A DNA stretch of 64,000 nt from Taeniopygia guttata (Eukaryota; Chordata; Aves; Passeriformes; Estrildidae). The notes under the pieces were generated by a model. It had not been told where the DNA came from. It did no database searches and was given only the letters and a program-made list of their open reading frames with translations. This document shows positions 42,201-54,817 of this stretch, in pieces. The stretch spans positions 6,445,501 to 6,509,500 of the forward strand of contig NC_133028.1 of assembly GCF_048771995.1 (NCBI RefSeq), written 5' to 3'. Each line of letters starts with the position of its first letter. Position 1 is the stretch's first letter. Position numbers and translations under genes: made by a program.

Positions 42201-44375
42201 AAATCCCTCTATCCTTAGTCCTGCCTCTTGAATGCTGACTTTTTAACTACGAGAACAGTCTTTTTGTCTTTTTATCTGCATAATTCTGTTTGCTTTCTTT
42301 AATCGCTAAAAAACATTGAATTATCTGCAAGAAGTTAGACCAGCTTCTAATCCAGTTTGAAATCTCTGCTATTGGTAATGATTTATACTGTTACAACAAA
42401 GACTATTTAGGAAATACACCTACCAGTTTACTGCCTGCAATCACTGCAAATCTTGTGGAGTTAGACTGGAAACAGATTATATGCTCTCCAGAGATGTAGG
42501 ATGTAAAAGTAAAGGTCCCTTGTGGCCCATACAGTTTTGACAACAGTACCTGCAATTTAGATATATGCATTGGTTTTGTAATTTGTAACTACCAATAAAA
42601 AGATAAAACAACTGTTCTGTGAATTGGATGCAAAAAAGAACCAGTTAAGCTGCTGCCATCATTAAATTTCTCCAAATTCCAGAACACATTTAGAGAAAAA
42701 GAAACAATTTTAGCTCACAGTGAACATGAAAACATTACAGAATTTTGCAATGTACAAAAGACAATGCTCTCTAAAGCATTCAAAGTCTGAAAACTGAAGC
42801 ATTGCCTAGGCAGGGAAATAAGTTGTCCACTGCTGGCAAAGCTCAGACCTCATGGCAGCTCAGGCAGCTGCTCTGCATGAGGGCTTCGAGCAGCCTTGCT
42901 GCCCTTGACTTTGGGTTATGTTCATCATCAGCACTCCTTTCTGCTGCTCAAGTAGATTCTGTACCATTTTACTTCATTGGTGAGTTTTGGGGGTTTATTT
43001 TTCATTTCACTTGTTTTCTCAGTTGTCACTAATTCTTCCTGAAGCTATTTCCCAAATCTGGTAGTAATGCAAAAACTGTCTATACACATAATTATCAAAT
43101 ACCATCAATTTTTTTACTTTTATCTTTTAGCATCAAAATGCTGAACTAGCTGATAGACTGTAGATTTACTTCTTCTTCAGAAATTACTTCTTCTTCTTTT
43201 CTTTTTTTAGATAGTGTTGCCTGCCAGTGTCAGAAGTCAAGTCAAAAATCATAGAGAAACATTCATAAAGCATTTTTACCTCACTAGTAGGGCTTGTGAT
43301 AGTCACAAACATTCCCAAACCAGGAGCAGATTCAAGAAAGCCATGCGTATGTATATCCCAGCGTTGTACTTTGTACTTCCCTGAATGAAAACATAGATAA
43401 ATTAAATAAAACATAGTTTAATGTTAAACATCTTCAATGCTTTTTCAGGGAAAATAGAAATATATATGTATTTCATATGTTTATGATTAATATTGTTTCA
43501 GGGTACTTCATAACAGATTGAAATGCAATAAATTTTTACTACACTAGAAAATGTTCTAAAGTACTACAGGAAAGAGTTAATTAACAAGAAAAACTTTCTA
43601 ATAACTCCTAATACTCTGGGAAGATTGGCCTCTAGAAGGCACACTGAGACCTCCAAAAGCATAATGTGCTATACTCAAATTACATTTTATGGACTGTCTT
43701 TCACACTTATCATATTATTAAAAAAATTTAAAAAGATATTAAATTGTATAATTTTTTACTATCCCCTTGAAATCTTACATTTACAGTCTTGTAGATTAAT
43801 TTAATGTGCTTCTCATATCAGAGGTGAAATTAAACTTTAGTACACCATGAATTGTCTCTTTTCAGACCAGCACGTATCAAAAAAGTAACTTTCCCATTCA
43901 TATGGAGAAAACCATGTTACAGAAATTCTGATATGAACGAGTACATTAGTCAGAACATGCAGAAGCACACATGGAAGCAGCAGTTCAACAGCTGTGGAAT
44001 TGAAAAAACACATTATTTTTCTCTGTTTAGTCAGTAAAGCACTCTGAAAACCTGCATTTCTTTATGTGATGGATACACACAATGTTTGGGGACTTTAAAC
44101 CTAATCCCTGCTGCAGGGAGTTATTTTCAAAATGCCCTTTTCTGTTTTTTTACCATATTCATCAATCACAGAAATTGCCTTACATTTCCAGTTACCTTTG
44201 TTACTGCATGGGTTAGATCATCATAAAGCATTGACAGGTACCCACCAACTACCAAGGTATCGCTGGGAATATCTTCAATTATGCATTTCTCTTCTCTTTC
44301 TCCAGCGTGAAAATACAAAGCGAGTGAAAAAGAAATCCAAAAGTTCATAAGAAATACTATTAATTTGCTTTTCAT
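39250..44375 (-). CDS. TMED11: TMED11, p24-family ER-Golgi cargo receptor (spliced, intact)
   Basis: TMED proteins are type I membrane cargo receptors that cycle between ER and Golgi in COPII/COPI vesicles. Exons in transcript order are 44246-44375, 43280-43380, 42424-42549, 40242-40388 and 39250-39399, all with GT-AG introns. They give an uninterrupted 217 residues, the usual p24 length. Residues 1-24 are a signal peptide. A GOLD domain follows, with its two cysteines near 31 and 103 (CIIEDIP and EHIICF) and a sequon at N107 (SNST). A coiled coil covers about 123-168 ([19 protein letters not shown]), and the membrane span is about 185-203 ([18 protein letters not shown]). The cytosolic tail has the FF export motif and ends in KKLV, a COPI KKxx signal. 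It is closest to the TMED4/TMED9 type. The name TMED11 rests on its position between RNF212 and SPON2, where humans carry TMED11P. Confidence 0.9.
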
Positions 44376-44631
44376 GTTTTTTATATATCCCTGCTGTACT
44401 GCCTTTGAAGATAGTTACATACAAATGCCTGTAGTCCTGTGGTTGTTCCTTGTTTGCTGCTTATCAGAATATTTTTGAGAGAGGAAAAAAACTGTGAGAA
44501 AAGGCAGCTGGTGGTTATTCATTTATAAATAACTACAGCATGTTCTGGAGAATGAGATAACATGGAAAAGACACCTTTTAAATTCTTTCTTCTTTCCCAG
44601 AATCTGGGTTAAAATTTATTTTATAACTTAG

Positions 44632-44840
44632 AACAGCATGAAACTGAAAGGGCCTCTCAGGTGCTTGAGATCAGTTCCCTAGATCCCTGTAGGCAACTAC
44701 ACTGGCTACCTCTTTCAATAAACTTCTCAATTTTCAACTTAAATGAATTTATTATTTCCCATTAATTCTGGGTGATTATTCCAGAGCTTCACCTCTCTTT
44801 TATTAAGGAAGCTTTTAATTTCCATCCTAAATCATTGTAC
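44632..44840 (-). mobile_element. Old CR1-like LINE fragment upstream of TMED11
   Basis: GGGCCTCTCAGG, then ATTATTCCAGAGCTTCACCT and TCCATCCTAAATCA are in the order expected of a reverse-complemented CR1 3' region. Divergence is high. It lies about 260 bases upstream of the TMED11 start codon. Confidence 0.45.
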
Positions 44841-45547
44841 AAACATAGGCACCTGATTTAAACCCACAGACACTACATAGAAGAACTATAAAGAAGTCAA
44901 AGGAACTTGAATAATCAAATAATCCATTAAATAATCAAATAACATTAGTGAATATGATATTGTGGGGAAAAATAACAACATTAACACTTTCAGAATAAGA
45001 TTTTTTTATATAGGAATGACTATTTCTTAGATACTTCCTAATGCTTTCTTCGAAGAAAGTTGTAGTGCAAATCAAACAGTGATTGAGGTTCTTATTTTTA
45101 TTCTTTGTACCAATATAGACCAATGTGTATGTCTGATGACAAACTCATTTATTACTCAAGTGTCCCTTGTCCTATAAATGGACATCACTCTGTCTGAAAG
45201 GTGGGCCTGAATGGTCATTTTCCAGCAGGGAGAGCCCACCTGTGGGATCATTTCCAGTTGGGAGGACCCATCTGTCCTCATAAAATTTATGTTATCCCAA
45301 TTACACAAGAGCACATATTTTTCTTGTATCAAGGAAGAAGGGTGAATAGCCCTTCATCTTCAATATCTGTAACCTAAATAAAAGTTTTGAGATGATAAAA
45401 CTCCTACTGGATTTCACATCTGCAGAAGGAGGACTGATTCGTGTTTATTGCCCTTCACTCACCTGCCATCTATGAAGTTGTCTCAATAAAGGAATGTCTG
45501 TGTTACACTGGCACAGGCTTTGGACCATCCTGGGTTCACTTCCAGCT

Positions 45548-45585
45548 AATACTTGTAGTACAACTAATACTTGTAGCACAAGTAT
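45548..45585. repeat. Short imperfect tandem duplication
   Basis: CTAATACTTGTAGTACAA is followed at once by CTAATACTTGTAGCACAA. The copies differ by one base. Confidence 0.85.
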
Positions 45586-45954
45586 TATTTCACCTCCAAA
45601 AATCACCCATCAGCATCCCCATATTGAAAGGTTGTCAGACAAAGAGAACGGATTCCTTACACATTACTTCTTTGACTCCATATGGTTAAGGATAGAGGGA
45701 TAAAAATTACATCTCATGGCTGTTGTATCTTTAGGAATGTCAAGGGGGATATTAGGACTCCTTTACTACTTCAGCACTTATCCATCAGAAATGATTTTTG
45801 ATTATACAGGACCGCATCATAACATTGGACTTTTGCCCCTATACCACAGGAGATGTTGACTGTCATGCACCTGCATAAATTCTCATGCCATACTCATACC
45901 TGCAGGAAATACAGGTTTGCCTGCAGGTTGTGAGCTACTTGACCTATCATCTTT

Positions 45955-47083
45955 TTAAGCTTGTTGTTGAGTACTTGTGGTTTCCAAAGTTCTGAGTTCC
46001 AGTGGTAGAACACAAGATATACAAGGTGACACCAGTTTATCCTTCACTCTGCCCAGACCCATTGGAACAGACACATTTCTTCTGTACATTTGGCTAGTAA
46101 ATACTGGCATATTAGGGCTGCTGGATTCAAGCAAACAAAAATAATTTAGTCTCCAAGTAATCAGGTAATTGTGAAGCGTAACAAGAGCTTTCGTCTCAGG
46201 CATTCAGTGTTCCGAAAATTGTCATGGATACAACTTCTGCATACTGCAAAAATCCCATTGAACAACAACTGGCTGATATCAGAATTGCTGTACTGATTTT
46301 TAGATTTGTTTCTTGAGAGTGTTGTCATGGAATAATCTGAGTTACTTTATTATGTTGGATCATTCATGATCAGTTATTCCCAATGTACTTCAATTACCTG
46401 GGTCTGGGAATATAATGAAATGAAGCTTTTTGCCTTGAATAGCATCAGATACTCTCAGATCTTTTTTTTTTTTTTCCACACTTATTCCTTTATAGGAATT
46501 TAATTTCATGTGGATTAGTTTTGTAGGACCACAGTTTAATTCTGTGGTGACTTTTTTGTTGCTGCACTTTAACATTACCTGGATCTTTCCTTCTTCAAGA
46601 ACATCTGCCAAGGCATCAAAACTGATTCCTTCTATAAGATATTCTGTAAAAGAATTGTCTTTACAAATCCATTTCAAGCTTCTTTCCAAAGTGCTTTCTG
46701 AGATTAGCTTAAAACAGGGATTAATTTGCCTATTTCCTTCCCTAAATCTCGTGCATTTAGAACCTCAGCATCTTGGCTGCCAACCATCTGTAAAACGAGA
46801 TACAAGGGAAAAGGATGGAAGAGCTTCTCTGTGTTTCTTCCTGGTCCCAGAATTTTTAATGGAATTCCAAGGCTGCTGAAGTTAACAAAATCCTAGCAAT
46901 ATCTGTGCAAGGATAATGCACCTCACTAATCAGCTTAATAGATAAATACAATGAGAAATGCACTCCATCAGTAGAATGCATTTCATTCGCTGTATCCACA
47001 GTCTTGCCAAGTAATGGCTCCATCCCTGTGGTTTCAAAGGGAATACCTGGAATTATATTTCTGGCCAAGCAATACACAGGCAC
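45955..47083 (-). other. Coding-like blocks of unknown origin between TMED11 and SPON2
   Basis: Three minus-strand open segments lie close together: 46856-47083 (75 codons), 46390-46689 (99 codons) and 45955-46203 (82 codons). The middle one has a non-random look (IQVMLKCSNKKVTTELNCGP) and ends near a donor-like GGTAATTG after FPDPG. A good acceptor (GATTTTTGCAG) occurs near 46247. I do not recognise a family. This may be a decayed gene, a relic insertion, or chance. Confidence 0.2.
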
Positions 47084-49310
47084 AGGGGCATCCTTAAAGA
47101 ATATATAATTACCAAGGTCTGCTGAATTTACATCCAGGTAACTGGCTGGATAGGAAACTTCTGTTTTTGAAGGAAGATACAGTGAATATTCATGTATTTA
47201 AACACCCTAAGATAGTAAAGTTACATATCACTGACTGCAATTTTCTGAGGTGTGTTGGTTTCTGCTCTTTCTACTCCATGTCCTCATCTCATCCTATCTC
47301 TTTCAGTATCCTTTGGAAAAATTTTGTCTCCAGGACTTTGAGCAAACGCTGGGACTCCTCCACTCAAATTAAATCTAGTAGGATTGAAATCCCAGTTTCA
47401 GGTCATGTTAATGCAAATGCAGGTTGTTGCATTATGCAGGTATTGAAAATGGAGGTATTCTTTTACTGGGCCTGGGCCTTTATTTATTCTGGGCATGTGA
47501 AGAAGAAAAACTGTAGTGTTTAGAGAACTTCCAGGAAAGTACCTCAAAGGATACCTTGTGGGTTTTGAGTTTGTTTTTCCTAAGGCATAATTTAGAATTG
47601 AATCTGATATCTGCCCAAAAACTTTATTGAGCTTAATTTGTCTCTTGACAAATCAATTTGAAATTAGCTCCTTCTGAGAATATTTAAATATGTACTAAAA
47701 TATATGCTTATGTTTTCTGGTATTATGATAAATGTGTAAATAGGTAGTAAATAAGTGCAACAGAAAATAAAGAATGGTTAAAACTAATATAAAAATAAGA
47801 AATAAAAATACTGACAATGAACTAAACACAGAATACCATAGTAACTCCCATTATAGAGTGGAAATAGGGGGAGCTTCAAATAATAGGTATGATAATAGGA
47901 GTAAGTGGGACAATTTTGAACAGCAGATAACAGTGGGAATCTGTAGAATGAGAAAAGAGCAGAAATTCCTACACTTAGTTCTAACAACTGTGTGTTTATC
48001 AGCATTTGCTGAATCAGTGAATTCTAGTCTGATAAAGTTTCACATTTATTTGTGTATTTGCAAGATATCTCTCCTGGAAAAAAAAAATACAGATAAATGT
48101 TTAAATGTTTCAGCCCTATGAAGAATACAGTGTGCTCCTTTAAGGACAAGAGAAATTATCTTGGATTTGGCATAGTCCAGAAAGAACCTGTTCAATACCT
48201 GTGCTGTATATTTGTAAAATTGCAGTGCACTGTAAAAGTTTTGTGAGCTGACTTTAAACTTTTTCTGTTGAATAAGTATTAATCCAAAGTTGTTTTCCTA
48301 GCTGGTAGCTACAGCTCTTCACAAACCATATATTACATTCAATTTATAAGTTATTTGAGCATTAAAACTTGCAGTCAGGAACAGTTTATGATATGTGTTT
48401 TGTTAGAGTCGTGCATGCCTTAATTTTAGGTAATATATACACAAATAGCAGCAAACACATATAAAGAAATATAGACACATTTACTGCATATATAAGGTTA
48501 ATGATATAATTTATGTTATGGTCAACAGTTTTAACTTTGAGATTAAAGGTGTCTCATGAGGGACACACACCAACAATCCATTTTTGAATCTCAGCTAACA
48601 TTTTTAATTCAGCTCAGATGTTTTCTACATCACTTCAGATTTTTTTTCTAGTGATTTTGTTGGCTAAGTGTCCTCATGGCAGTTATTTTTCTCACTTTTG
48701 AGAAAGCAAAAGACATTTTCATATATTCAAAAGTCTCAAGACAAGTTCACTCACTTCCATTATTTTCTTAACCACACTGCAAACATTTGATCACTCTGAC
48801 CTTTGTAAGTAGTTTCTGAAGAAATGCACATTAAGCAAGGTTAGAAAGAAAACAAAAATGCCAATAAATTATAAAAACATAATTTAGAGGAAAAAACCGA
48901 TTTTCTAGGTATAAATAACTATAGATAAACAAATTACAATATTTAAGGAGGCTATTAGTTTAGATTTTGCGCTTGAAAGATTTTTACTGTGAAGTAAAAA
49001 TGTGACGTACAATCTTTCCAAATGTCTTCTTTTCTGCCACTAGAGGGTACTCCAAGAACTTACAGTGTATTTGGAGGAAGGATTTATTTGGGGGTTTTTA
49101 GTCTGTAAATTATCCAGTACTGTTGTCCTACTAAATCTTAGAAATTTAACCCCCCAAAATCTTGATATTAAATAAAAACTTCCCAAACCACTCTAATGCA
49201 GCTTTTCAGCAAAAGCATGCAGCGTATCCAAATTATAAAGAACATTGATTGACGTGTAGTTTAGATTTAAACTTATCCTACTTTTAAATTATCTTAATTA
49301 TTATCTTTTC
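47084..49310. other. SPON2 downstream region
   Basis: AT-rich sequence with no recognised exon. It probably contains the SPON2 3' untranslated region at its right end. Confidence 0.5.
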
Positions 49311-49316
49311 TTTATT
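49311..49316 (-). promoter_or_regulatory. AATAAA directly after the SPON2 stop codon
   Basis: The hexamer begins at the base after TGA. If used, it would leave a 3' untranslated region of only tens of bases. A chance match in AT-rich sequence is equally possible, and other AATAAA copies lie further left. Confidence 0.3.
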
Positions 49317-52300
49317 TCAGATACAATTTTCTGGTTCACATCCTGTTTCTTCATCCAGGTTTGGACAAGGCATTCCATTATTGGCCGGCTGAAGAAGTAC
49401 AAAACGAGTTCTGATCTTGGTCCCTGTTTCTCTGCAAACCCCTCTGCAGAGCCCCCAGGAAGACCATTGGGAAACCTCACAGTCCAGGGGTGTTTCTGCA
49501 ATACACACAGCAAAGAGGTGACTTTACATCAAGTTGTACTTAAGTCAAATACACAGCTGGAAAAGCATCGAGGAATGATCATCAAACAGCATCCTTTCTT
49601 ACACAAAATACATGTGATATCAATTGAATCGGTATGTTGTCTCATAAATTTAAAAAATAAAAATCTGGTTTCAACTCCTAAACTCATTGGTATTATTGTT
49701 ATTGCAGTCTAGAGCCTGTGTGACGTATTGTATCAGTACTGAAGCATATTATGTTTTCGAATGAAAATACAGAATTCCTTAAAAGAAAACTAAGCTTAAA
49801 ATGATTGTATTCAAAATATTGAATTAAAAAACCTTTACTGTCAATTTTTTAAATTTCATTTTCCTTTGCATGGCTAAAACACTGAGATTAAAGCTTTTCT
49901 CTGGTTTATTTAGGTATATTTATATTTCTTTGCAGGGAGCTATTGTTCCTAGAGTTGTTTGTATCGAATTCTATTTTTCTTTTGCTCCAATTTGCTTCAG
50001 AAATAAAGTCCCATTTTTTATTATTAAATAATTTTGCTATTTTTTGGTGTGTACACTACTCTTCTCTTTGCCAATATGGATATTCTGTCACTAGAAGCTT
50101 TCTAATGCTGAAAGGATTTTCAATGTAGCTTTCATTCGGTGCAAGAAAAGTAACTCTGAAGTACTGTCCATAATGCATGCTTCTCTCTAAAATAAAAATC
50201 ATAAAAAGTAGGTGAATATTCCTTAGCAGGTTAAACTAAAATACCGTTTGTCACAGGAAGTGGCATCAAAACTGCCTGTTACAACATTTGTGGGTAAAAG
50301 AGGTGAGCACAAGGCCATCTTTAAATGCCATACTAAATGTGTGACACCTGGTATAAATTTCTGGTATTACAGTGAACTCACCCCTTCTGCTGTCATCACT
50401 CGTTCCTATGTTTCTAGAGGCAATGAGGGACACTGCTTGACCTCTGGTAATTAAATCTGCCCTTTTGATTCCAGAATAAGTTTTTAAACAAAGTGATTTA
50501 CTGGTTCATGTACAAGAAAGTGGGGATTTGTTATTAAAAATTATTTTTTAAATACTATACTTTAAATGCAGTTTTAAATTTATATCATGAACAGTGCCAA
50601 ATGTTCCTTTCAAATCTTAAGGGAAGGACATATAATTTAAATGAGATGTGTAACTATCACGTTGGATATGTCTTGTTTACTAATAGAAATACATTAAACC
50701 ACTATAAATTGATAAGTACATTTATTAAATTATAAATAACACATTAACTGGCAGAGAATGAGCTGTATTTTAGTGGTTGTAAGGTGACCAGCCCAGTGCT
50801 AGAGACGTGCCACCTCCAGACATTCTGGAGAAGATCCTGGAACATGGAAACTCTTTTGGGAATACATTGCTCCCTTGGAGCAAATATTGTGTTAATAATC
50901 TATGCATTTTAATTCAGAGCTTTTAAAATCACCCTTATGATTGACTTGAGTCAGTAGTTTGCATGTCTCCCTACCTATTCAAGATTATTAGCTAATATTT
51001 TTGAGAAAATGAAAATGAGAGAGAACTTCATTTTTGTTATCAGGATTTATGTTTCTATTTAAAATATGTCAAAATCAATCAAATTGTATAAATTTTATTG
51101 CACATAACTGCCAAGCTGTGACCTAGAAAGAGACAGCAATAATGGTTCTTGGCTTCATTGTCATGTAAAACCTTAAGGATCAACATTTACTTCAAAGTTG
51201 CAAAGAGTTTGGGAATGCTGATTCTGATTGAGTGTCATTTGTTTCTTATAAAATTCACTGAGCTACACTGATACAAAGGCTTGGGTAGCTCTTACTCTGG
51301 ATATAGCCCAGTCCTTTGAACCACAGCTGAAATATGCAATCCCTTACTTATTCTTGCAGGAATTCTTTTATGTTGACTGGCTTGTTTTTTTTCCCATTTG
51401 TGATTCTGAAATGATTCCTATGCAGATAGGAGAATATTCTGCCTGACCACCTGTCTCATCCACATTCCATATACTTCTGAGTGAATGGAAATAACAGAGT
51501 TGAGAACATCTACTAATCACTTACCTGAGACAGTGTCTATTACTTCATTGCTTTTAGCTGGAAGATTAATAAAAGGTGCAGAAAGACCTAGCTGGCTTTT
51601 CTTTAATTTCACCATTGTTACTTGAGCAATTGGTGGCAAAATTTTGAGTTTGGGATAATAAAATGAGTTTGCTGGATGACTTGGAGAGGAACAAGTGATC
51701 TGTGGAATAAAAAGGGGAATATTAAAAAAGTTAAGAAGGTAACTGTAAAATTGTGTTTGTAAATCATGCTAACACTTTTTGGCAAATAGTTTGCATACAA
51801 CCATTTTGTATGAACCTCAATTCACATAACTATGCTGGTCAGCCCAGAATTTTTAATGCAGGATACTTGACTGGATACAGAAGGAGGTCCTGCAAACACA
51901 CTAATGTATGAAAGGATTTGACAGAAGGGACTGGATGTTATTATAAGAAGAATACATGAGTATTAAACAATAATATTAGGTATGCTATAGGAGCTGTCAT
52001 ATAGATATGAGAGGCCAAATGCTTCTCTCTTCCTTTCCTCATTACTCATTAGCATAGCATTTGTTGCTAGAAAAACTCACCTTTAAGAAAGAATTAAGTG
52101 AATACTCATACTATTCAAACCATTTGAATCAAAATCCTTCATTTGCCACTCTGAAATGGCAAAAGCGAAGTATGGGGCATAGAGAGGATGAAATGAGCAA
52201 AAGGGATTGGAAGCAGTGTCACCACAGTGAAGTTTTCTGCTTTCCTTTAGGTCCTTTCCCTCAAATGTAACAGTTTCAGGTTTTGGCAGCGCTTTCAACT

Positions 52301-53943
52301 GAAAACTCCTCCTCACAGCAGTATTCACTACTAAGAATTTTCCTGGTTATATTCACATTTGGTGATGTCAGGACTTTTGTATTTTCATTTTCCTGGCACT
52401 TTAAGGGTTGTTAAATATCATCTAAAAAAATTGCCAGCTTTTCCAGAAAACGTAGAGACAAATTCTCATGAACCATTTACATTTACCTATATAAATTTCA
52501 AAGATACAGAAGATAAACAAAAGCAGTAGGTTTATCAGCTGTACAATAAATCCATATATAGTGACCATCAGCACTCTCAAATACTGAAATCAGTTTCACA
52601 GTTTTAGACTAGTTATCTTTTGAAGAAAAGACTCAAAACATGTCAGTATGAAGTGCTAAACTCTGTCCATGCACCTACCTCTGTAACTGTGTCCTGTGGA
52701 ATAGTGGCAAAGTTTGGAGAGGAAAATGTGAATCCACTGTCAGTTCCAGCATCATATGGGAATAGATCTACTGATACTTCATCCATCCAGTGGTTTCCTT
52801 CACAAAGATTTAGGCTGTCAATACCCACAAACCAGTCAGGGCTTGGAACAATTCGTACAACAAATGAAACCTAATGAAACAAAATGATCCATCAGGCTTG
52901 CATCACTTGCTTTGGAATGCTTCAGTCCTGCTCACAGTAATTTTCACTTAAAGTTCTTGAAATAATGTCATTTTGCTCTTCTACTTTATAGAAGCTGCAC
53001 AGTGCTCCCTGCAATGTGACATGCTTTTTAGTAATTCTTTTACATTATGTTGTTTCTACAAGTGAGAACTCAAATATTTAATTTTGGTTGCTGGTAACAT
53101 AAAATAAACTTTTTAAATTAGTATGTACATTTACTTACTAAGGGATGTCTTGGATGCACTTCTAATTCGGTTGAGGTTTGTCCTGTACCACTGGAAATTG
53201 CAGGAGCAGAGAAGATTCCATGTACACTTTGAATTTTTTCTCCAGCTTCTTCTATTTCTTTCATTAATGCCCATGCTTCACCCTTTTCAGCAAAATCACG
53301 TACACCATTGCTGGCATATTCATTTTTTTTCCACATGCAGTAGTCAGAACTATGAGTAACACCTATTTGAGTGAATACATGGCATGACATAAAAGTCTGA
53401 TTTAGAATGTCTCTATTTCTTCATTTTCTCTTTTTTATTTCTGAGGTTAAAAAAAAGTGTATAAAATTGAGTGAACACTAAAACATTTGGCTTATCGCTG
53501 CTTCTTTCAGCTGCAGCCAATTGAAAACAGAAGTCAATTGAAAACAGTTGGAGGTTTTTGAGAACATTGTGGATACTTCAATACCTGCATTTCATTCTTA
53601 ATAACTTTGGCCTTTTTTCCCCCCCTTTTTCATTACTTATCTTACATAACTATTAAGGAAAAAAAGAGCACAGAGGTCAAGAGGCTTATCTGCTCTTAGT
53701 ACTGTGCATACTTCACTTACCTAGCAAGGATGACCACTGTGCTGGGGGCCTGTAGAGTGGGTACTGCTTAGGGAAAGCAGTTTGACTCCATTTCCCTGTG
53801 AAGATTATCCTGTACTTAGCAAGTTCCTCTGCTGTGCAAAGAGCATCCTCCCCCACAGGCAGGCTGCTGGCATAACCCACTATTGTTACAAGAACTATCC
53901 AGATAACTTTACAGGACCAATAGACAAACATCAGGTTTTCCAT
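49317..53943 (-). CDS. SPON2: SPON2, spondin-2 (mindin), secreted matrix protein (spliced)
   Basis: Spondin-2 is an extracellular matrix protein that binds integrins and microbial surface sugars. Coding exons in transcript order are 53721-53943, 53139-53362, 52679-52870, 51525-51699 and 49317-49495, all GT-AG, giving 330 residues (human 331). A hydrophobic signal peptide covers about residues 1-27. The spondin (F-spondin) domain begins at [20 protein letters not shown] and includes [34 protein letters not shown] and [20 protein letters not shown]. The linker is [16 protein letters not shown]. The C-terminal thrombospondin type 1 repeat starts at [15 protein letters not shown], carries the WSSW mannosylation-type motif, and ends ENCI. 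The ATG at 53943 matches the human MEN start. In-frame upstream codons lie beyond a likely splice acceptor. A minus-strand AATAAA abuts the stop codon. Confidence 0.96.
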
Positions 53944-54754
53944 TCCCTTCCACACGAAAAGAAAGAAAAAAAAAATGTTAGCCATATTAGTCACTCTAAA
54001 TTCAAAAATTAATAACAGTTACCTATTAAAATGTAATATGGCATAAGTTATAACCAAAGAGAAAGCAGATATCTGAAACACTAAAAATTGCTATGCTTCT
54101 GAAAACATTACTATAATGCTTTCAGATTTGTTATTTCCATGGTATATACTACAAACCTGTAACTTTACCTGGGACAAGTGTTTCTAATAAAAAAATGAAA
54201 ATAAAAATATCTTATCCTTGTCCATAGTACTACCTCAGAGAAAAATCTGTTTCTGATTTTCTTTTGAAATCTGATTAGAGTCACATCTTGATTTAATTAG
54301 AGTAGCAACTGTTTCTGTGGAAAACATTAGTGGTATATTTATTCTTCTAAAGATTAAATTGCAGGTTACTTTGCCAAAAGAAATGATTTCTTTTAAATTT
54401 GTGTTCTACAAAGGCTGTTTTATAGCATAACATTTAAAGTCAAATAGATTTCATATTTCTATAAATTACTTCGCTGTCATAATGTGAATTCAAAACATTG
54501 TAATTCCTTTTGATTCTTTAAACTACAAAGTATTAAAAAAATCAGTATTTTTTTTTACAGTTACTGTCATAGGTTGTGCAAATTTTGTTTTTAAATTAAC
54601 ATGGTAATTGCATCAGACTGTTGAACTCCACCAGTTGTTTAAAATAACAGCCTTAAACTGATTTTTAAATGTCTTTGTCCTTTGAGAAAACTATACAATC
54701 TTAAGTAAATCACTAATAATATATTAGTTTGTAAAAATAGCTATGAATACTCAC

Positions 54755-54817
54755 TAAATATTCCTCTGGAGCACTGGCAGGGGGAGAGCACCTGCTTTTG
54801 CTGGCAGCTGAGTTGGT
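54755..54817 (-). other. SPON2: Probable SPON2 5' untranslated exon
   Basis: On the minus strand this 63-bp segment has a strong acceptor upstream (CTTCTCTTGCAG) and a GTGAGT donor. It lies about 0.8 kb before the SPON2 start codon. The coding exon has a pyrimidine-rich tract and an AG (GTGTGGAAG) a few bases before its ATG, consistent with splicing from here. It may be one of several leader exons. Expression was not testable. Confidence 0.45.

Noticed and set aside
45130-45300. Possible LTR or promoter-like piece (CCTATAAATGGACATCACTC)
   Set aside because: A TATA-like string alone; no paired termini and no recognised family.
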